64,000 nucleotides of DNA from the NCBI GenBank assembly GCA_018402485.1, contig JAGYIY010000001.1:1458001-1522000 (forward strand). Reading direction: 5' to 3'. Positions within the stretch are counted from its first letter, which is position 1. Each line of letters starts with the position of its first letter. Position numbers and translations under genes: made by a program. This DNA comes from Roseivirga sp. Its GTDB lineage: Bacteria > Bacteroidota > Bacteroidia > Cytophagales > Cyclobacteriaceae. Below, piece after piece: positions 23,899 through 32,668 of the stretch. The notes below the pieces were generated by a model. That model ran no database searches. It was not told where the DNA came from and saw only the letters and a program-made list of their open reading frames with translations.

Positions 23899-25014
23899 AT
23901 GTTTTTCAATTCACGGGTTGTAGCGCTTACCCTGGCAGCTGTTGTGGCTGCCCTTACTGTTGTTTTTCTCACCCTCGTACCATCTATGCCTATGCCTGGT
24001 TTTTTGGTGGCAGGGGGGCTTTCTTTTGCTGCTACTTATTTCTTTGTTTTTATTGCTTTTGAGTTTCTTGTCATGCGAGAAATTGGTAAGATTTATAAGG
24101 TGCTGAATAAAATGCGCAAAAAAGATTTTTCCTACATCGATGAGCTGGAGCATGAAGCATCCAATCACCCTATCAAAAAAATCAACCGCGAGATATATAC
24201 CTATGGGGTTAATCGAAACAAGGAGATTGAAGATTTAAAAAAGCTCGAAGTATTCAGAAGAGAATTTTTAGCAGACGTAAGTCATGAACTCAAGACGCCT
24301 GTTTTTGCTGCTCAAGGTTTTGTACATACATTGCTAGATGGTGCTGCCAGTGATAAAAAAATTAGAAAAAAATTCCTAAAGCGTGCGGCTAAAAGTTTAG
24401 ATAATCTCGACGATCTCATAGAAGATCTGCTAACCCTTTCTCAAATTGAAACAGGGCAGATAAAAATGCATTTTGAGCATTTCAACATTTTAACTACTGC
24501 TTTAGAAGCCATTGACCAAATGGAAAATAAGGCAGAGAAGAAAGATTTGATCTTAAGTTTAGACCAAAATTATGAACAAGCAATTTTTATTTATGCAGAT
24601 CAAAAAAGAATATACCGCGTACTTATTAACCTTATTTCTAACGCAATTAAATACACCGATAAAGGAGAAATCAAAATAGGCTTTGAGCAGAAGGGGCAAA
24701 AAGTAAATGTGATTGTAAAAGACACGGGTAGAGGTATTCCACCAGATGACTTAAACCGTATTTTTGAACGCTTTTTCCGCGTAGAAAAATCACGTTCCAA
24801 GGAAATGGGTGGCACAGGTTTAGGCTTGGCCATTGTCAAACACATCTTGGAGGCACATGATACCAAGGTAAGTGTAACCAGTACAGTAGGTATAGGTTCA
24901 ACGTTTAGTTTTACATTAGCGGTTGGTCAAAGCACAGCTGAGATGGAAGAAGCCGCAAGAAAACAATTGATGATGCTTCAAAAAGAAGAAGCGTTCGAGG
25001 AAGAAAACGATTAA
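23899..25014 (+). CDS. Sensor histidine kinase (PhoR-like)
   Basis: 371 aa. Two N-terminal TM helices (about 5-28 and 33-58) with almost no loop between them, so no large external sensor; a short linker then leads to the DHp domain with the phospho-acceptor DVSHELKTPVFAAQGFVHTL near 130, N-box LINLISNAIKYT, G1 VKDTGRGIPPDDL, F-box IFERFFRVEKSRS and G2 GGTGLGLAIVK. The C-terminal tail is acidic. It pairs with the response regulator just upstream. Confidence 0.93.
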   Translation: MFFNSRVVALTLAAVVAALTVVFLTLVPSMPMPGFLVAGGLSFAATYFFVFIAFEFLVMREIGKIYKVLNKMRKKDFSYIDELEHEASNHPIKKINREIYTYGVNRNKEIEDLKKLEVFRREFLADVSHELKTPVFAAQGFVHTLLDGAASDKKIRKKFLKRAAKSLDNLDDLIEDLLTLSQIETGQIKMHFEHFNILTTALEAIDQMENKAEKKDLILSLDQNYEQAIFIYADQKRIYRVLINLISNAIKYTDKGEIKIGFEQKGQKVNVIVKDTGRGIPPDDLNRIFERFFRVEKSRSKEMGGTGLGLAIVKHILEAHDTKVSVTSTVGIGSTFSFTLAVGQSTAEMEEAARKQLMMLQKEEAFEEEND

Positions 25015-25725
25015 GTGAAAATAAATTTCAAAGATCTTATTGTATTTGAGGATAATCACTTCGTTGTGGTTAACAAGCCTCCCATGATTGCCACACTGGC
25101 AGACAGAGGGGCGCATGTGAATATGCAATTATTGGCTGAAACTTATTTGGAAGGACTATCGGCTTGTCATCGTTTGGACAAAGAAACATCGGGATGTTTA
25201 CTTTATGCAAAAAATGCAGAGGCCTACAGGAAAGCAGCCATGCAATTCGAAAAGCGAGAAATCAATAAAAAATACCATGCTTTTGTTCAAGGTGTTCACA
25301 GTTTCAATCATAAAGAGGTTGATCTGCCCATACGAGCTTTAGCAAAAGGAGGAGTAACTACCGACTTATTCAAAGGCAAACCTGCCCTCACTTTTTTTGA
25401 TACCGTTAAATCTTATCGCACACATTCTTTAGTGGCCTGCCAGCCCATTACGGGGCGAATGCATCAAATCCGCGTGCATCTAAGCAAGCTTGAGGCACCT
25501 ATTATCAATGACGTCCTGTATGGAGGACAACCTTTATATCTTTCCGCTTTGAAAAGAAATTACAATCTTAAAAAGTGGGAAGACGAAAAACCGCTGATTC
25601 AACGCTTTGCCTTGCATGCATTTCAGCTTGAATTTTATACTTTTGAACAGCGTATTCAAGTGGAGGCGCCATACCCTAAGGATTTAAGGGCTCTACAACG
25701 TCAACTAGAGAGACATGGTGTATAG
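25015..25725 (+). CDS. RluA-family RNA pseudouridine synthase
   Basis: 236 aa, start GTG immediately after the kinase stop. Core motif ACHRLDKETSGCLLYAKN with the catalytic Asp near residue 60, TGRMHQIRVHLSKL near 155 and LHAFQLEFYTF near 205. Short form without an S4 domain. It isomerises uridine in rRNA or tRNA; the exact target cannot be read. Probably co-transcribed with the two-component genes, without obvious functional link. Confidence 0.9.
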   Translation: MKINFKDLIVFEDNHFVVVNKPPMIATLADRGAHVNMQLLAETYLEGLSACHRLDKETSGCLLYAKNAEAYRKAAMQFEKREINKKYHAFVQGVHSFNHKEVDLPIRALAKGGVTTDLFKGKPALTFFDTVKSYRTHSLVACQPITGRMHQIRVHLSKLEAPIINDVLYGGQPLYLSALKRNYNLKKWEDEKPLIQRFALHAFQLEFYTFEQRIQVEAPYPKDLRALQRQLERHGV

Positions 25726-25776
25726 GCCTGTTTTACAAGTAACTTTTGGCTGCCCATTAAAATTTCTATTTCCCTA

Positions 25777-25807
25777 TTGGAAATGAAAAACCAAACTTCT
25801 ATCTTTG
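25777..25807 (+). promoter_or_regulatory. Promoter of the rplM-rpsI-rpsB(-tsf) operon
   Basis: TTG (25777-25779), 20-bp spacing, TATCTTTG (25800-25807) match the Bacteroidota consensus TTG-N19/20-TAnnTTTG exactly. The leader to the GTG start at 25864 is about 50 nt. Confidence 0.75.
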
Positions 25808-25863
25808 TGTCCCTTTTTAGGGAGGGTCTGAATTAATAATTAAAGTCAATAAAACAAACTGAA

Positions 25864-26307
25864 GTGGATACACTAAGTTACAAGACAATTTCGGCGAACC
25901 GAGCAACTGTTGATAAACAGTGGGTTCTGGTGGATGCTGAGTCAAAAACATTAGGTCGATTGGCCAGTGAGGTGGCAAAAATGATACGTGGTAAACATAA
26001 GCCAAACTTTACACCACATGTAGATTGCGGTGACAATGTCATTGTAATCAATGCAGATAAGGTAAGGTTAACAGGTAAAAAGTGGACCGACCGTGTCTAT
26101 TTGAGCTATACAGGATATCCTGGAGGACAAAAAGCCACTACTCCTCGACAATTGAAGGAGAAATCTTCCACTTTATTGGTAGAAAGAGCTGTACGCGGTA
26201 TGCTACCCAAGAACAGGTTGGGAAGAAGTTTATTCAACAATTTGCATGTTTTTGAAGGTGTAGAACACCCTCACGATGCGCAAAAGCCAAAAACCGTAGA
26301 AATTTAA
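25864..26307 (+). CDS. rplM: 50S ribosomal protein L13 (uL13)
   Basis: 147 aa, start GTG. Typical L13: WVLVDAESKTLGRLASEVA, MIRGKHKPNFTPHVDCGDNV, RVYLSYTGYPGGQK, VERAVRGMLPKNRLGR and a terminal HPHDAQKP. First gene of the rplM-rpsI-rpsB-tsf cluster, 9 bp before rpsI. Confidence 0.97.
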   Translation: MDTLSYKTISANRATVDKQWVLVDAESKTLGRLASEVAKMIRGKHKPNFTPHVDCGDNVIVINADKVRLTGKKWTDRVYLSYTGYPGGQKATTPRQLKEKSSTLLVERAVRGMLPKNRLGRSLFNNLHVFEGVEHPHDAQKPKTVEI

Positions 26308-26316
26308 TCAAATCGA

Positions 26317-26703
26317 ATGGATACTATTAATACCATAGGAAGAAGAAAGACATCCGTAGCGCGTCTCTATATGCAACCGGGCAAAGGAGAATTCACTGTC
26401 AATGGGGAATCTCTTGACAATTATTTTCAAGACGATGTTTTAAAGATCATTGTGAAGCAGCCGCTAGTTCTAGTGCAGCAAGATGGAAATTTTGATTTCA
26501 AAGTGAATGTAGATGGTGGAGGCCTTTCAGGTCAGGCAGAAGCGGTAAGAATGGCCATTGCCAGAGCGCTATGTGAAGCCGATATCGAGCACCGTGGTCC
26601 TTTGAAGAAAGAAGGTTTCTTAACGCGTGATCCAAGAATGGTAGAGCGTAAGAAATATGGCAAGCGAAAAGCCAGAAGATCTTTCCAATTCTCAAAACGT
26701 TAA
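26317..26703 (+). CDS. rpsI: 30S ribosomal protein S9 (uS9)
   Basis: 128 aa. Starts with [39 protein letters not shown] near 70 and the basic tail [20 protein letters not shown] ending FSKR, which reaches the P-site tRNA in the ribosome. 9 bp after rplM, 20 bp before rpsB. Confidence 0.97.
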   Translation: MDTINTIGRRKTSVARLYMQPGKGEFTVNGESLDNYFQDDVLKIIVKQPLVLVQQDGNFDFKVNVDGGGLSGQAEAVRMAIARALCEADIEHRGPLKKEGFLTRDPRMVERKKYGKRKARRSFQFSKR

Positions 26704-26723
26704 TCATAACTATAACTCATATA

Positions 26724-27503
26724 ATGTCAAATTTAACTCATAAGGACTTACTTGATGCTGGTGTTCATTTCGGACACTTAACGAGAAAGTGGGATCCTCG
26801 TATGGCGCCATATATTTTTATGGAGAAAAACGGGATTCACATTTTAGACCTTCATCAAACCCTAAGCAGCCTCGAAGAAGCATCAAACGCTGCGAAGAAC
26901 ATTGTTCGTTCGGGTAGAAAAATCATGTTTGTTGCCACCAAGAAACAAGCCAGAGCGCTTGTGAAAGAAGAGGCCGAAAGATTAAACATGCCATTTGTGA
27001 CCGAAAGATGGTTAGGAGGTATGTTAACCAACTTCGCAACCATTCGCAAGTCATTGAAAAAAATGTCAGGTATTGACAAATTGATGAAAGAAGAGGCTTT
27101 CAAGGCCTTGGCCAAAAGAGAGCGTTTGATGAAGATGCGTGAAAAGGAAAAACTGGAAAGGTTGTTAGGCGGTATTGCAGACCTTACTCGTCTTCCGGCT
27201 GCACTTTTCGTGATCGATGTGAAGCGTGAGCATATTGCTGTTGCTGAAGCGAAAAAATTAAACATTCCGGTATTTGCTTTGTGCGATACCAACTCAGATC
27301 CTACTTCTGTAGACCACGTCATTCCGGGTAATGATGATGCTTACAAATCTGTTGAAATCATTACCAAGGCTTTTGGTAAAGCGGTTGAGGAAGGTTTGAT
27401 GGAGAGGAAACAAGAGAAAGAACAAAAAGATAGAGAAAAAGCAGAGGAGGAAAAAAGAGCTGTTGACGAGCCGAAAAAAGAAGCGGCTACAAAAGAAGCC
27501 TAA
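26724..27503 (+). CDS. rpsB: 30S ribosomal protein S2 (uS2)
   Basis: 259 aa. Seen: [20 protein letters not shown] at the N-terminus, [14 protein letters not shown] near 75, [19 protein letters not shown] near 93 and [19 protein letters not shown] near 200. The C-terminus (after about 230) is a charged Lys/Glu-rich extension ([16 protein letters not shown]), as in many Bacteroidota. Confidence 0.97.
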   Translation: MSNLTHKDLLDAGVHFGHLTRKWDPRMAPYIFMEKNGIHILDLHQTLSSLEEASNAAKNIVRSGRKIMFVATKKQARALVKEEAERLNMPFVTERWLGGMLTNFATIRKSLKKMSGIDKLMKEEAFKALAKRERLMKMREKEKLERLLGGIADLTRLPAALFVIDVKREHIAVAEAKKLNIPVFALCDTNSDPTSVDHVIPGNDDAYKSVEIITKAFGKAVEEGLMERKQEKEQKDREKAEEEKRAVDEPKKEAATKEA

Positions 27504-27601
27504 TCCACTGCAATCAAATACATTTGAAAATTGAACATTGATCCTATTCGGTGTTCAATTTTTATTTACATCAACTTTGAAAAAAATAAACCACTGATAA
27601 C

Positions 27602-28432
27602 ATGGCGATTTCAGCAAAAGAAGTGAACCAATTAAGACAAATGACCGGTGCCGGTATGATGGATTGTAAAAAGGCGTTGGTTGAAACCGATGGCGATTTT
27701 GACAAGGCCATTGAAGTATTACGTAAAAAAGGTCAGAAGCTTTCTGAAAAAAGAGCAGAAAGAGAAACCTCTGAAGGATCTGTTTTCATTCGCGAGAGTG
27801 ATGATAAAAAAAGTGCCATTTTGGTTTCTTTTACATGCGAAACTGACTTTGTGGCGAAGAACGAAGATTTTCAAGCCATGGGTGAGAAAATAGCAGATTT
27901 GGCTTTGACGCAAGAACCATCTGACCTAGAGGCATTGAAAGCCATTTCGGTTGATGGACAAACGCTACAAGAGCAGGTGACAGAATTACTAGGTAAGATT
28001 GGTGAAAAGCTTGAAATCAGTGCTTATGAAAAATTAAGTGGCGAACAAGTGGCTTCATACATTCACTCCAATGGTAAATTAGGCGTTTTGGTAGCACTTG
28101 AAGGAACAGGTGGACAAGATGTTTCTGATGCAGGAAAAGATGTGGGTATGCAGATTGCTGCCATGAATCCTGTTGCGTTGAATAAGGAGGGTGTAGATGC
28201 TGCTATTGTGGAGAAAGAGATCGAGATCGGTAAAGAGCAAGCTCGCCAAGAAGGTAAGCCTGAAAATATTATTGAAAAAATTGCCATGGGTAAATTGAAT
28301 AAGTTCTTCCAAGAGAATACTTTGTTGAGCCAGTCTTTTGTAAAAAACCCTAAGCAAAATATTCAGCAATATCTTGATGAAGTGAATAAAGGATTAACTG
28401 TAAGTGACTTTAAAAGAGTAGCTATAGGTTAA
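27602..28432 (+). CDS. tsf: Elongation factor Ts
   Basis: 276 aa, usual length. Nucleotide exchange factor for EF-Tu. The N-terminal UBA-like domain reads VNQLRQMTGAGMMDCKKALV; core motif TDFVAKNEDF near 80; C-terminal coiled and dimer parts follow, ending VSDFKRVAIG. It stands 98 bp after rpsB and is probably co-transcribed; a hairpin terminator follows. Confidence 0.97.
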   Translation: MAISAKEVNQLRQMTGAGMMDCKKALVETDGDFDKAIEVLRKKGQKLSEKRAERETSEGSVFIRESDDKKSAILVSFTCETDFVAKNEDFQAMGEKIADLALTQEPSDLEALKAISVDGQTLQEQVTELLGKIGEKLEISAYEKLSGEQVASYIHSNGKLGVLVALEGTGGQDVSDAGKDVGMQIAAMNPVALNKEGVDAAIVEKEIEIGKEQARQEGKPENIIEKIAMGKLNKFFQENTLLSQSFVKNPKQNIQQYLDEVNKGLTVSDFKRVAIG

Positions 28433-28452
28433 ACCTTCGTAACTGTTAAGAG

Positions 28453-28487
28453 AAGGTTGTATCTTATGAAGGTGCAGCCTTTTTTTA
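28453..28487 (+). terminator. tsf operon terminator
   Basis: AAGGTTGT pairs with GCAGCCTT (two G-U pairs) and is followed by a run of seven T. 21 bp past the tsf stop, between convergent genes. Confidence 0.75.
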
Positions 28488-29480
28488 TGGTTTCAACTCA
28501 AGCACTTGCCCCCTGAAGGCCACTTGATATCCCTCGCGAATCACCGTTTTGTATTCAGGTTGATTCCTCCACAACAAAGGGTTGCTGTTGTTGATGTGAA
28601 TAAAATGAATTTTTTGTTTTTCTGTTGTTGGCATGTCTTTGAATAATTGCATGCTTTCTTCCACCAAAGGATGTGGTATTTCAGTCATTAATCTTCCTTT
28701 GAGTTCCCTTTCATTGTAAAAAGTGGCATCCAATAAGGCATAGTCTACTTGCTTGACCCAATCCACAATGCTTTCTGTCCATTTGCCCCATTTATCAATG
28801 TCGGGAATAAACAAAGCTTGTTGTTTTCCGGAACTGATAAGGAAACCGACTGTTTCCGTAAATTCATCCCGGTGAGGAACAAGCAGGGGGGTTACGCTTA
28901 ACCTTTCATTGAGTTGAACTTTTTGACCACTGGACATGGTGTTGATGCGAATGTTATTGAGTGCTATCAATTGGCTCCAGGGACCATTTTGGGTTAAAAA
29001 TTGAGCCATACGTGGCATGGCATAAACAGGTACTTCCTGACTGTTCATGGCTTCCCTACCCAAATGCATCATCCCGGTATAGTGGCCCATGTGACCATGG
29101 GTAAGAAAGATACCATCAAAAGGATACTGAGTGGTAGTGGAAATATCATCTACCAAAGCCAACTGCTGTTTGAAATCAGGAGTCGCATCAAACAGCCATC
29201 TTTCTTGACTTACAGGGTCAATAAGTGCTAAAGAAGAAGCAAATTTAATGTCTTTTTCGCCTGTTTTAACCTGTTGCCAAGCACTTTGTTGTCCCGCTTG
29301 CGGATAACCTGCATCTTGGGCAACCCCCAATACATACAGGAAAGAATTGTTTTCAGGAAGGGATGAGGGTAAGGTTTGGGTTGGCGTTGAACATGAGAGG
29401 ATGGCGCAAAAAAATAGAGCTACGAGTAGCTCTATCTTTAAGGTTGAAGATGATGCTGTTTGTTTAGGTTTAGCTTCCAC
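28485..29480 (-). CDS. PqqB-like MBL-fold hydrolase, lipoprotein
   Basis: 331 aa, start GTG at 29480; no ATG lies before the lipobox FCAILSC (Cys about 30). The rest reads like PqqB of the metallo-beta-lactamase fold: YVLGVAQDAGYPQAG near 48, ASSLALIDPVSQERWLFDAT near 80, the metal site variant LTHGHMGHYTGM near 124 (His-x-His-x-Gly-His), VPHRDEFTETVGFLISSG near 200 and FIHINNSNP near 300. It overlaps the end of the upstream 57-aa gene by 11 bp, so the two are coupled. No other PQQ genes are near, so a role in PQQ synthesis is unlikely. Confidence 0.85.
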   Translation of the reverse strand: MEAKPKQTASSSTLKIELLVALFFCAILSCSTPTQTLPSSLPENNSFLYVLGVAQDAGYPQAGQQSAWQQVKTGEKDIKFASSLALIDPVSQERWLFDATPDFKQQLALVDDISTTTQYPFDGIFLTHGHMGHYTGMMHLGREAMNSQEVPVYAMPRMAQFLTQNGPWSQLIALNNIRINTMSSGQKVQLNERLSVTPLLVPHRDEFTETVGFLISSGKQQALFIPDIDKWGKWTESIVDWVKQVDYALLDATFYNERELKGRLMTEIPHPLVEESMQLFKDMPTTEKQKIHFIHINNSNPLLWRNQPEYKTVIREGYQVAFRGQVLELKP

Positions 29481-29643
29481 ATCCTACACAGTCAATGGCT
29501 GAATCAACCGGCTTAACGCCATTTAGTTTCATTCTGAGGTTGTGAATTTTGTCTTTGATGTCCATGTCTTTGAACATGTCTCCTGTCAACTGAGACTCAA
29601 GTTGATCGATTTGAGTTTGTAGGGTTTCTTGTGTTGTTTCCAT
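29470..29643 (-). CDS. 57-aa protein with C-terminal CxxC, coupled to PqqB-like gene
   Basis: Starts at ATG 29643: METTQETLQTQIDQLESQLT, then a helical charged middle, ending PVDSAIDCVGCGS with Cys52 and Cys55. No signal peptide. The N-terminal 45 residues look like a coiled coil. The stop codon lies inside the PqqB-like gene (11-bp overlap), so both are read from one message. I do not recognise the family; a small peptide with a fixed Cys/Gly tail beside a PqqB-type hydrolase could be a modified peptide, a metal carrier or a redox cofactor protein. All of these are inference. Confidence 0.65.
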   Translation of the reverse strand: METTQETLQTQIDQLESQLTGDMFKDMDIKDKIHNLRMKLNGVKPVDSAIDCVGCGS

Positions 29644-29881
29644 GCGTAGTTAGTTAGATTGTGGCTATAATTTAGGCGATTCTTTTTTTCGAACCAAGTT
29701 TAACCAATAATAAATTGCCCATAAAGGGCTTTAGACTATCATTGAAAACATTGAGGCAATGTATGCATGAAGATGCCTTGCTGTATATTTGGTGTACGGA
29801 TTAATGATTTGTATTGAGCGCTTTTTGCATAACCTCAACAAAGTTCTATAGTAGAACTCCGTTAATTTGTTGTTCAATGTT

Positions 29882-29889
29882 TACTTTTG
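29882..29889 (+). promoter_or_regulatory. -7 element of the gcvT promoter
   Basis: TACTTTTG matches TAnnTTTG. It lies 20 bp before the ATG at 29909 and within the upstream in-frame TTG region, which supports ATG 29909 as the real gcvT start. No clear -33 TTG is seen. Confidence 0.5.
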
Positions 29890-29908
29890 TATCCAAACAA
29901 GCACAACT

Positions 29909-30997
29909 ATGGAATTAAAGAAAGTAGCACTCAATGAAGTACATGAATCCTTGGGTGCCAAAATGGTTTCCTTTGCAGGTTTCAATATGCCAGTACGGTA
30001 TTCCTCAGATATGGAAGAACATAAAACAGTCCGTGAAGCAGTTGGGGTTTTCGATGTTTCGCATATGGGTGAATTTTTTGTAGAAGGGAATCAGGCTTTG
30101 GACTTGATTCAACTGATTTCCAGCAATGATGCCTCAAAGCTGATGGATGGCCAAGCCCAGTATGCCTATTTACCCAATGACCGAGGTGGAATCGTCGATG
30201 ATTTTTTGGTGTATCGTTTTCATGAGAATAAATATCTGCTTGTTGTCAACGCTTCCAACATCGAAAAGGACTGGAATTGGATTAACCAACACAACACTTT
30301 CGATGCTCGACTCACCAATGCGTCTGATGACTATGCACTTTTGGCAGTTCAGGGTCCTAAGGCAATACAAACCCTCCAAAAGCTAACCGATATCAACCTA
30401 TCGGCTGTAAAGTTTTATCATTTTACAGAAGGAAAATTAGCAGATGTGCCCGAGGTGATCATTTCAGCAACCGGTTACACGGGAGCCGGAGGCTTTGAAT
30501 TGTATGTAAAGAATGAGGATGTTCAGAAGGTTTGGGATGCTATTTTTCAAGCTGGTAAAGAATATAGTATTAAGCCCATTGGTCTAGGAGCCAGAGATAC
30601 CTTGCGATTGGAAATGGGTTATTGTTTGTATGGCAATGATATCACTGACGAAACTTCGCCCATTGCCGCAGGTTTAGGTTGGGTCACTAAATTTACGAAA
30701 GACTTCATCAATGCCGATGCATTGAAAGCCGAAAAGGAGCAAGGGACTCATCAGAAGCTTGTAGGTTTTAAAATGATGGATAAGGGAATTCCCAGAAGCC
30801 ATTATGTGGTATTTGATGGGGATGATAATGAAATTGGTGAAGTAACTTCCGGCAGCATGTCACCTTCTTTGGGTTATGGAATCGGCTTAGCCTATGTCAA
30901 TAAACCTTTTCATACCTCAGGCACAGAGATTTACATTGGTGTTAGAAATAAAAGACTAAAGGCAGTGGTGGAAAAATTACCACTTTACAAGGCTTAG
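29909..30997 (+). CDS. gcvT: Glycine cleavage system T protein (aminomethyltransferase)
   Basis: 362 aa from ATG 29909; a TTG start 42 bp upstream would lie in the probable promoter. It moves the aminomethyl carbon of glycine to tetrahydrofolate. Seen: HESLGAKMVSFAGFNMPVRY, VGVFDVSHMGEF near 50, GYTGAGGFELYV near 195, the conserved LGARDTLRLEMGYCLYGND near 232 and GEVTSGSMSPSLGYGIGLAY near 310. comB follows with 2 bp between stop and ATG. Confidence 0.96.
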   Translation: MELKKVALNEVHESLGAKMVSFAGFNMPVRYSSDMEEHKTVREAVGVFDVSHMGEFFVEGNQALDLIQLISSNDASKLMDGQAQYAYLPNDRGGIVDDFLVYRFHENKYLLVVNASNIEKDWNWINQHNTFDARLTNASDDYALLAVQGPKAIQTLQKLTDINLSAVKFYHFTEGKLADVPEVIISATGYTGAGGFELYVKNEDVQKVWDAIFQAGKEYSIKPIGLGARDTLRLEMGYCLYGNDITDETSPIAAGLGWVTKFTKDFINADALKAEKEQGTHQKLVGFKMMDKGIPRSHYVVFDGDDNEIGEVTSGSMSPSLGYGIGLAYVNKPFHTSGTEIYIGVRNKRLKAVVEKLPLYKA

Positions 30998-30999
30998 TG

Positions 31000-31701
31000 A
31001 TGTACGTAGAAGTTTGCTACACCCCCGAATTGATTCATCAGTTTGACTTAAGAGGCAAAAGTGTGGTCATTATAGATGTACTACGTGCCACATCATGCAT
31101 GGTAGCAGGCATGGGTTCTGGTGTAGCGAGTATTCGTCCAGTTGCATCGGTGGAGGAGTGCCGTGCGCTGGGTGAGCAAGGGTATGCGATGGCTGGAGAA
31201 CGAAATGGTCAAAAGGTGAAGGGATTTGATTTAGGTAATTCACCTTTGGAATACCAAGAAGCAAAGTGGCTAGGAAAGCACATTGCAACTACGACGACCA
31301 ATGGTACACGAGCCATTGCATGCGCTGATGATGCACAGGAAGTTGTGATTGCCTCTTTTTTGAATCTTCGTGCTGTTGTGGATTACCTAAGCCTTCAAAA
31401 ACAGGATGTTGTTTTATTTTGCGCAGGATGGAAAGGGAAATATAATATTGAAGACAGCCTTTGTGCTGGTGCTATTGCTAATGGGTTGTCGGATATGATA
31501 ACACACACTACGGATGCTACACAAGCGGCTATTTACTTATATCAGGCTTGTGAAACTAAATTAGCCGAAGTGATAGCCCAAAGTGATCATGCTCAAAGGC
31601 TTTCTAGCTTTGGTATTGCAGATGATGTGACTTACTGTGCCCAGCGCAATGTTTTTGATGTGGTTCCTGTGCTACAAAACGGTGAACTCAGGCCTTTGTA
31701 G
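31000..31701 (+). CDS. comB: 2-phosphosulfolactate phosphatase family protein
   Basis: 233 aa from ATG 31000, 2 bp after the gcvT stop (a GTG at 30997 is also possible). ComB-family features: VVIIDVLRATSCMVAG near 22, AMAGERNGQKVKGFDLGNSP near 65, TTTTNGTRAIACADDAQEVV near 97, FCAGWKGKYNIEDSLCAGAI near 137. Family members hydrolyse 2-phosphosulfolactate in coenzyme M synthesis; bacteria with comB but no coenzyme M are common, so the true substrate here is uncertain. Confidence 0.85.
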   Translation: MYVEVCYTPELIHQFDLRGKSVVIIDVLRATSCMVAGMGSGVASIRPVASVEECRALGEQGYAMAGERNGQKVKGFDLGNSPLEYQEAKWLGKHIATTTTNGTRAIACADDAQEVVIASFLNLRAVVDYLSLQKQDVVLFCAGWKGKYNIEDSLCAGAIANGLSDMITHTTDATQAAIYLYQACETKLAEVIAQSDHAQRLSSFGIADDVTYCAQRNVFDVVPVLQNGELRPL

Positions 31702-32485
31702 CTGTTGGTGCATGGGGCTCTTTTTTTAAGTCTACTTGTACCTCCGCATTTTTCAAAACGTTTTTAAGGCGTTGGCTTTTTTCTCTTAGCCCATAGACCC
31801 AGCGATTGATGGGTTGAAAAATTTTGGGAAGGTCATTTCTGAAGATATCGCAAAAAAGTACCACACGGGTTTCTTCCGTTTTGTTCCAAACGGCATGCTT
31901 GTAGGTGTCATCAAACAGTATGTCTTCACCCTCCTTCCAGTCGTAACGATGCCCACCGTTGATGATGTAGCATTCACCTAATTTAGGGATGATTAGCCCC
32001 AGGTGATAGCGATAAACTCCCTTGTAGAAACCATTGTGAGGAGGAATGTGTTTTTGTGGGCCAAGTATGGAAAACATTGCTGTCGTGATGCCCGGAATTT
32101 CTTTTAATAAAGAGGTAGTTTTTGGGGCCTTGTTACAATTTCCTTCTTGCCAATTGCCATAGGCCTTAAACATAAAAACCCTCCAAGCTGCCTGATCTTT
32201 ATTGGCTATGAATTTTTGTATTTTGTCTACCTCATGAAATTTAGGAATATCATTTTCATTTTTAAGCAACTCAATCAATTCCTCTTGTATCGTTCTCCAG
32301 TTGTCTTTAAGCAATTGGTGCTTGGAAAAATGTTTTTCTAAATCCACCATGGGAGGATTTTTATAGAATAAGCGTAGCACAAGTGAAAAAGTGATGGCTA
32401 TAAGACTAGGCTCTACAAAGTATAGAATTAGGTTGAATAGGAAAAAACACCCCAGAAAGATGGCTAAGATTTCTAGAATAATCAT
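31688..32485 (-). CDS. Membrane-anchored aspartyl/asparaginyl beta-hydroxylase family protein
   Basis: 265 aa. An N-terminal TM helix (about 3-30) is followed by an AspH-type double-stranded beta-helix: FSILGPQKHIPPHNGFYKGV near 138, RYHLGLIIPKLGECYIINGG near 158, WKEGEDILFDDTYKHAVWN near 181 and TRVVLFCDIFRNDLP near 206. The HIPPHNG, HLGL and KHAVWN histidines fit the Fe(II)/oxoglutarate site. Such enzymes hydroxylate proteins or lipid A. The 3' end overlaps comB tail to tail by 14 bp. Substrate not known. Confidence 0.85.
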   Translation of the reverse strand: MIILEILAIFLGCFFLFNLILYFVEPSLIAITFSLVLRLFYKNPPMVDLEKHFSKHQLLKDNWRTIQEELIELLKNENDIPKFHEVDKIQKFIANKDQAAWRVFMFKAYGNWQEGNCNKAPKTTSLLKEIPGITTAMFSILGPQKHIPPHNGFYKGVYRYHLGLIIPKLGECYIINGGHRYDWKEGEDILFDDTYKHAVWNKTEETRVVLFCDIFRNDLPKIFQPINRWVYGLREKSQRLKNVLKNAEVQVDLKKEPHAPTATKA

Positions 32486-32668
32486 TTAGCAAAAAACTTA
32501 ATCGTTCGATCGAAACGCTATGGAATAAGCATGGGAATATAACTACCCAAGCCAAAGTCAATCTATCCATTGAGTTACTCCAAACTTTGCGTTTGATCAC
32601 AAAAGTATAATTAAATTTTGAATACCTTGATAATAAATCGTGTATATCATTTTTAAATGTCGTTCTAA

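Noticed and set aside
28485-29643. PQQ biosynthesis operon
   Set aside because: Only a PqqB-like protein is present, as a lipoprotein; no pqqA with Glu/Tyr, pqqC, pqqD or pqqE seen.
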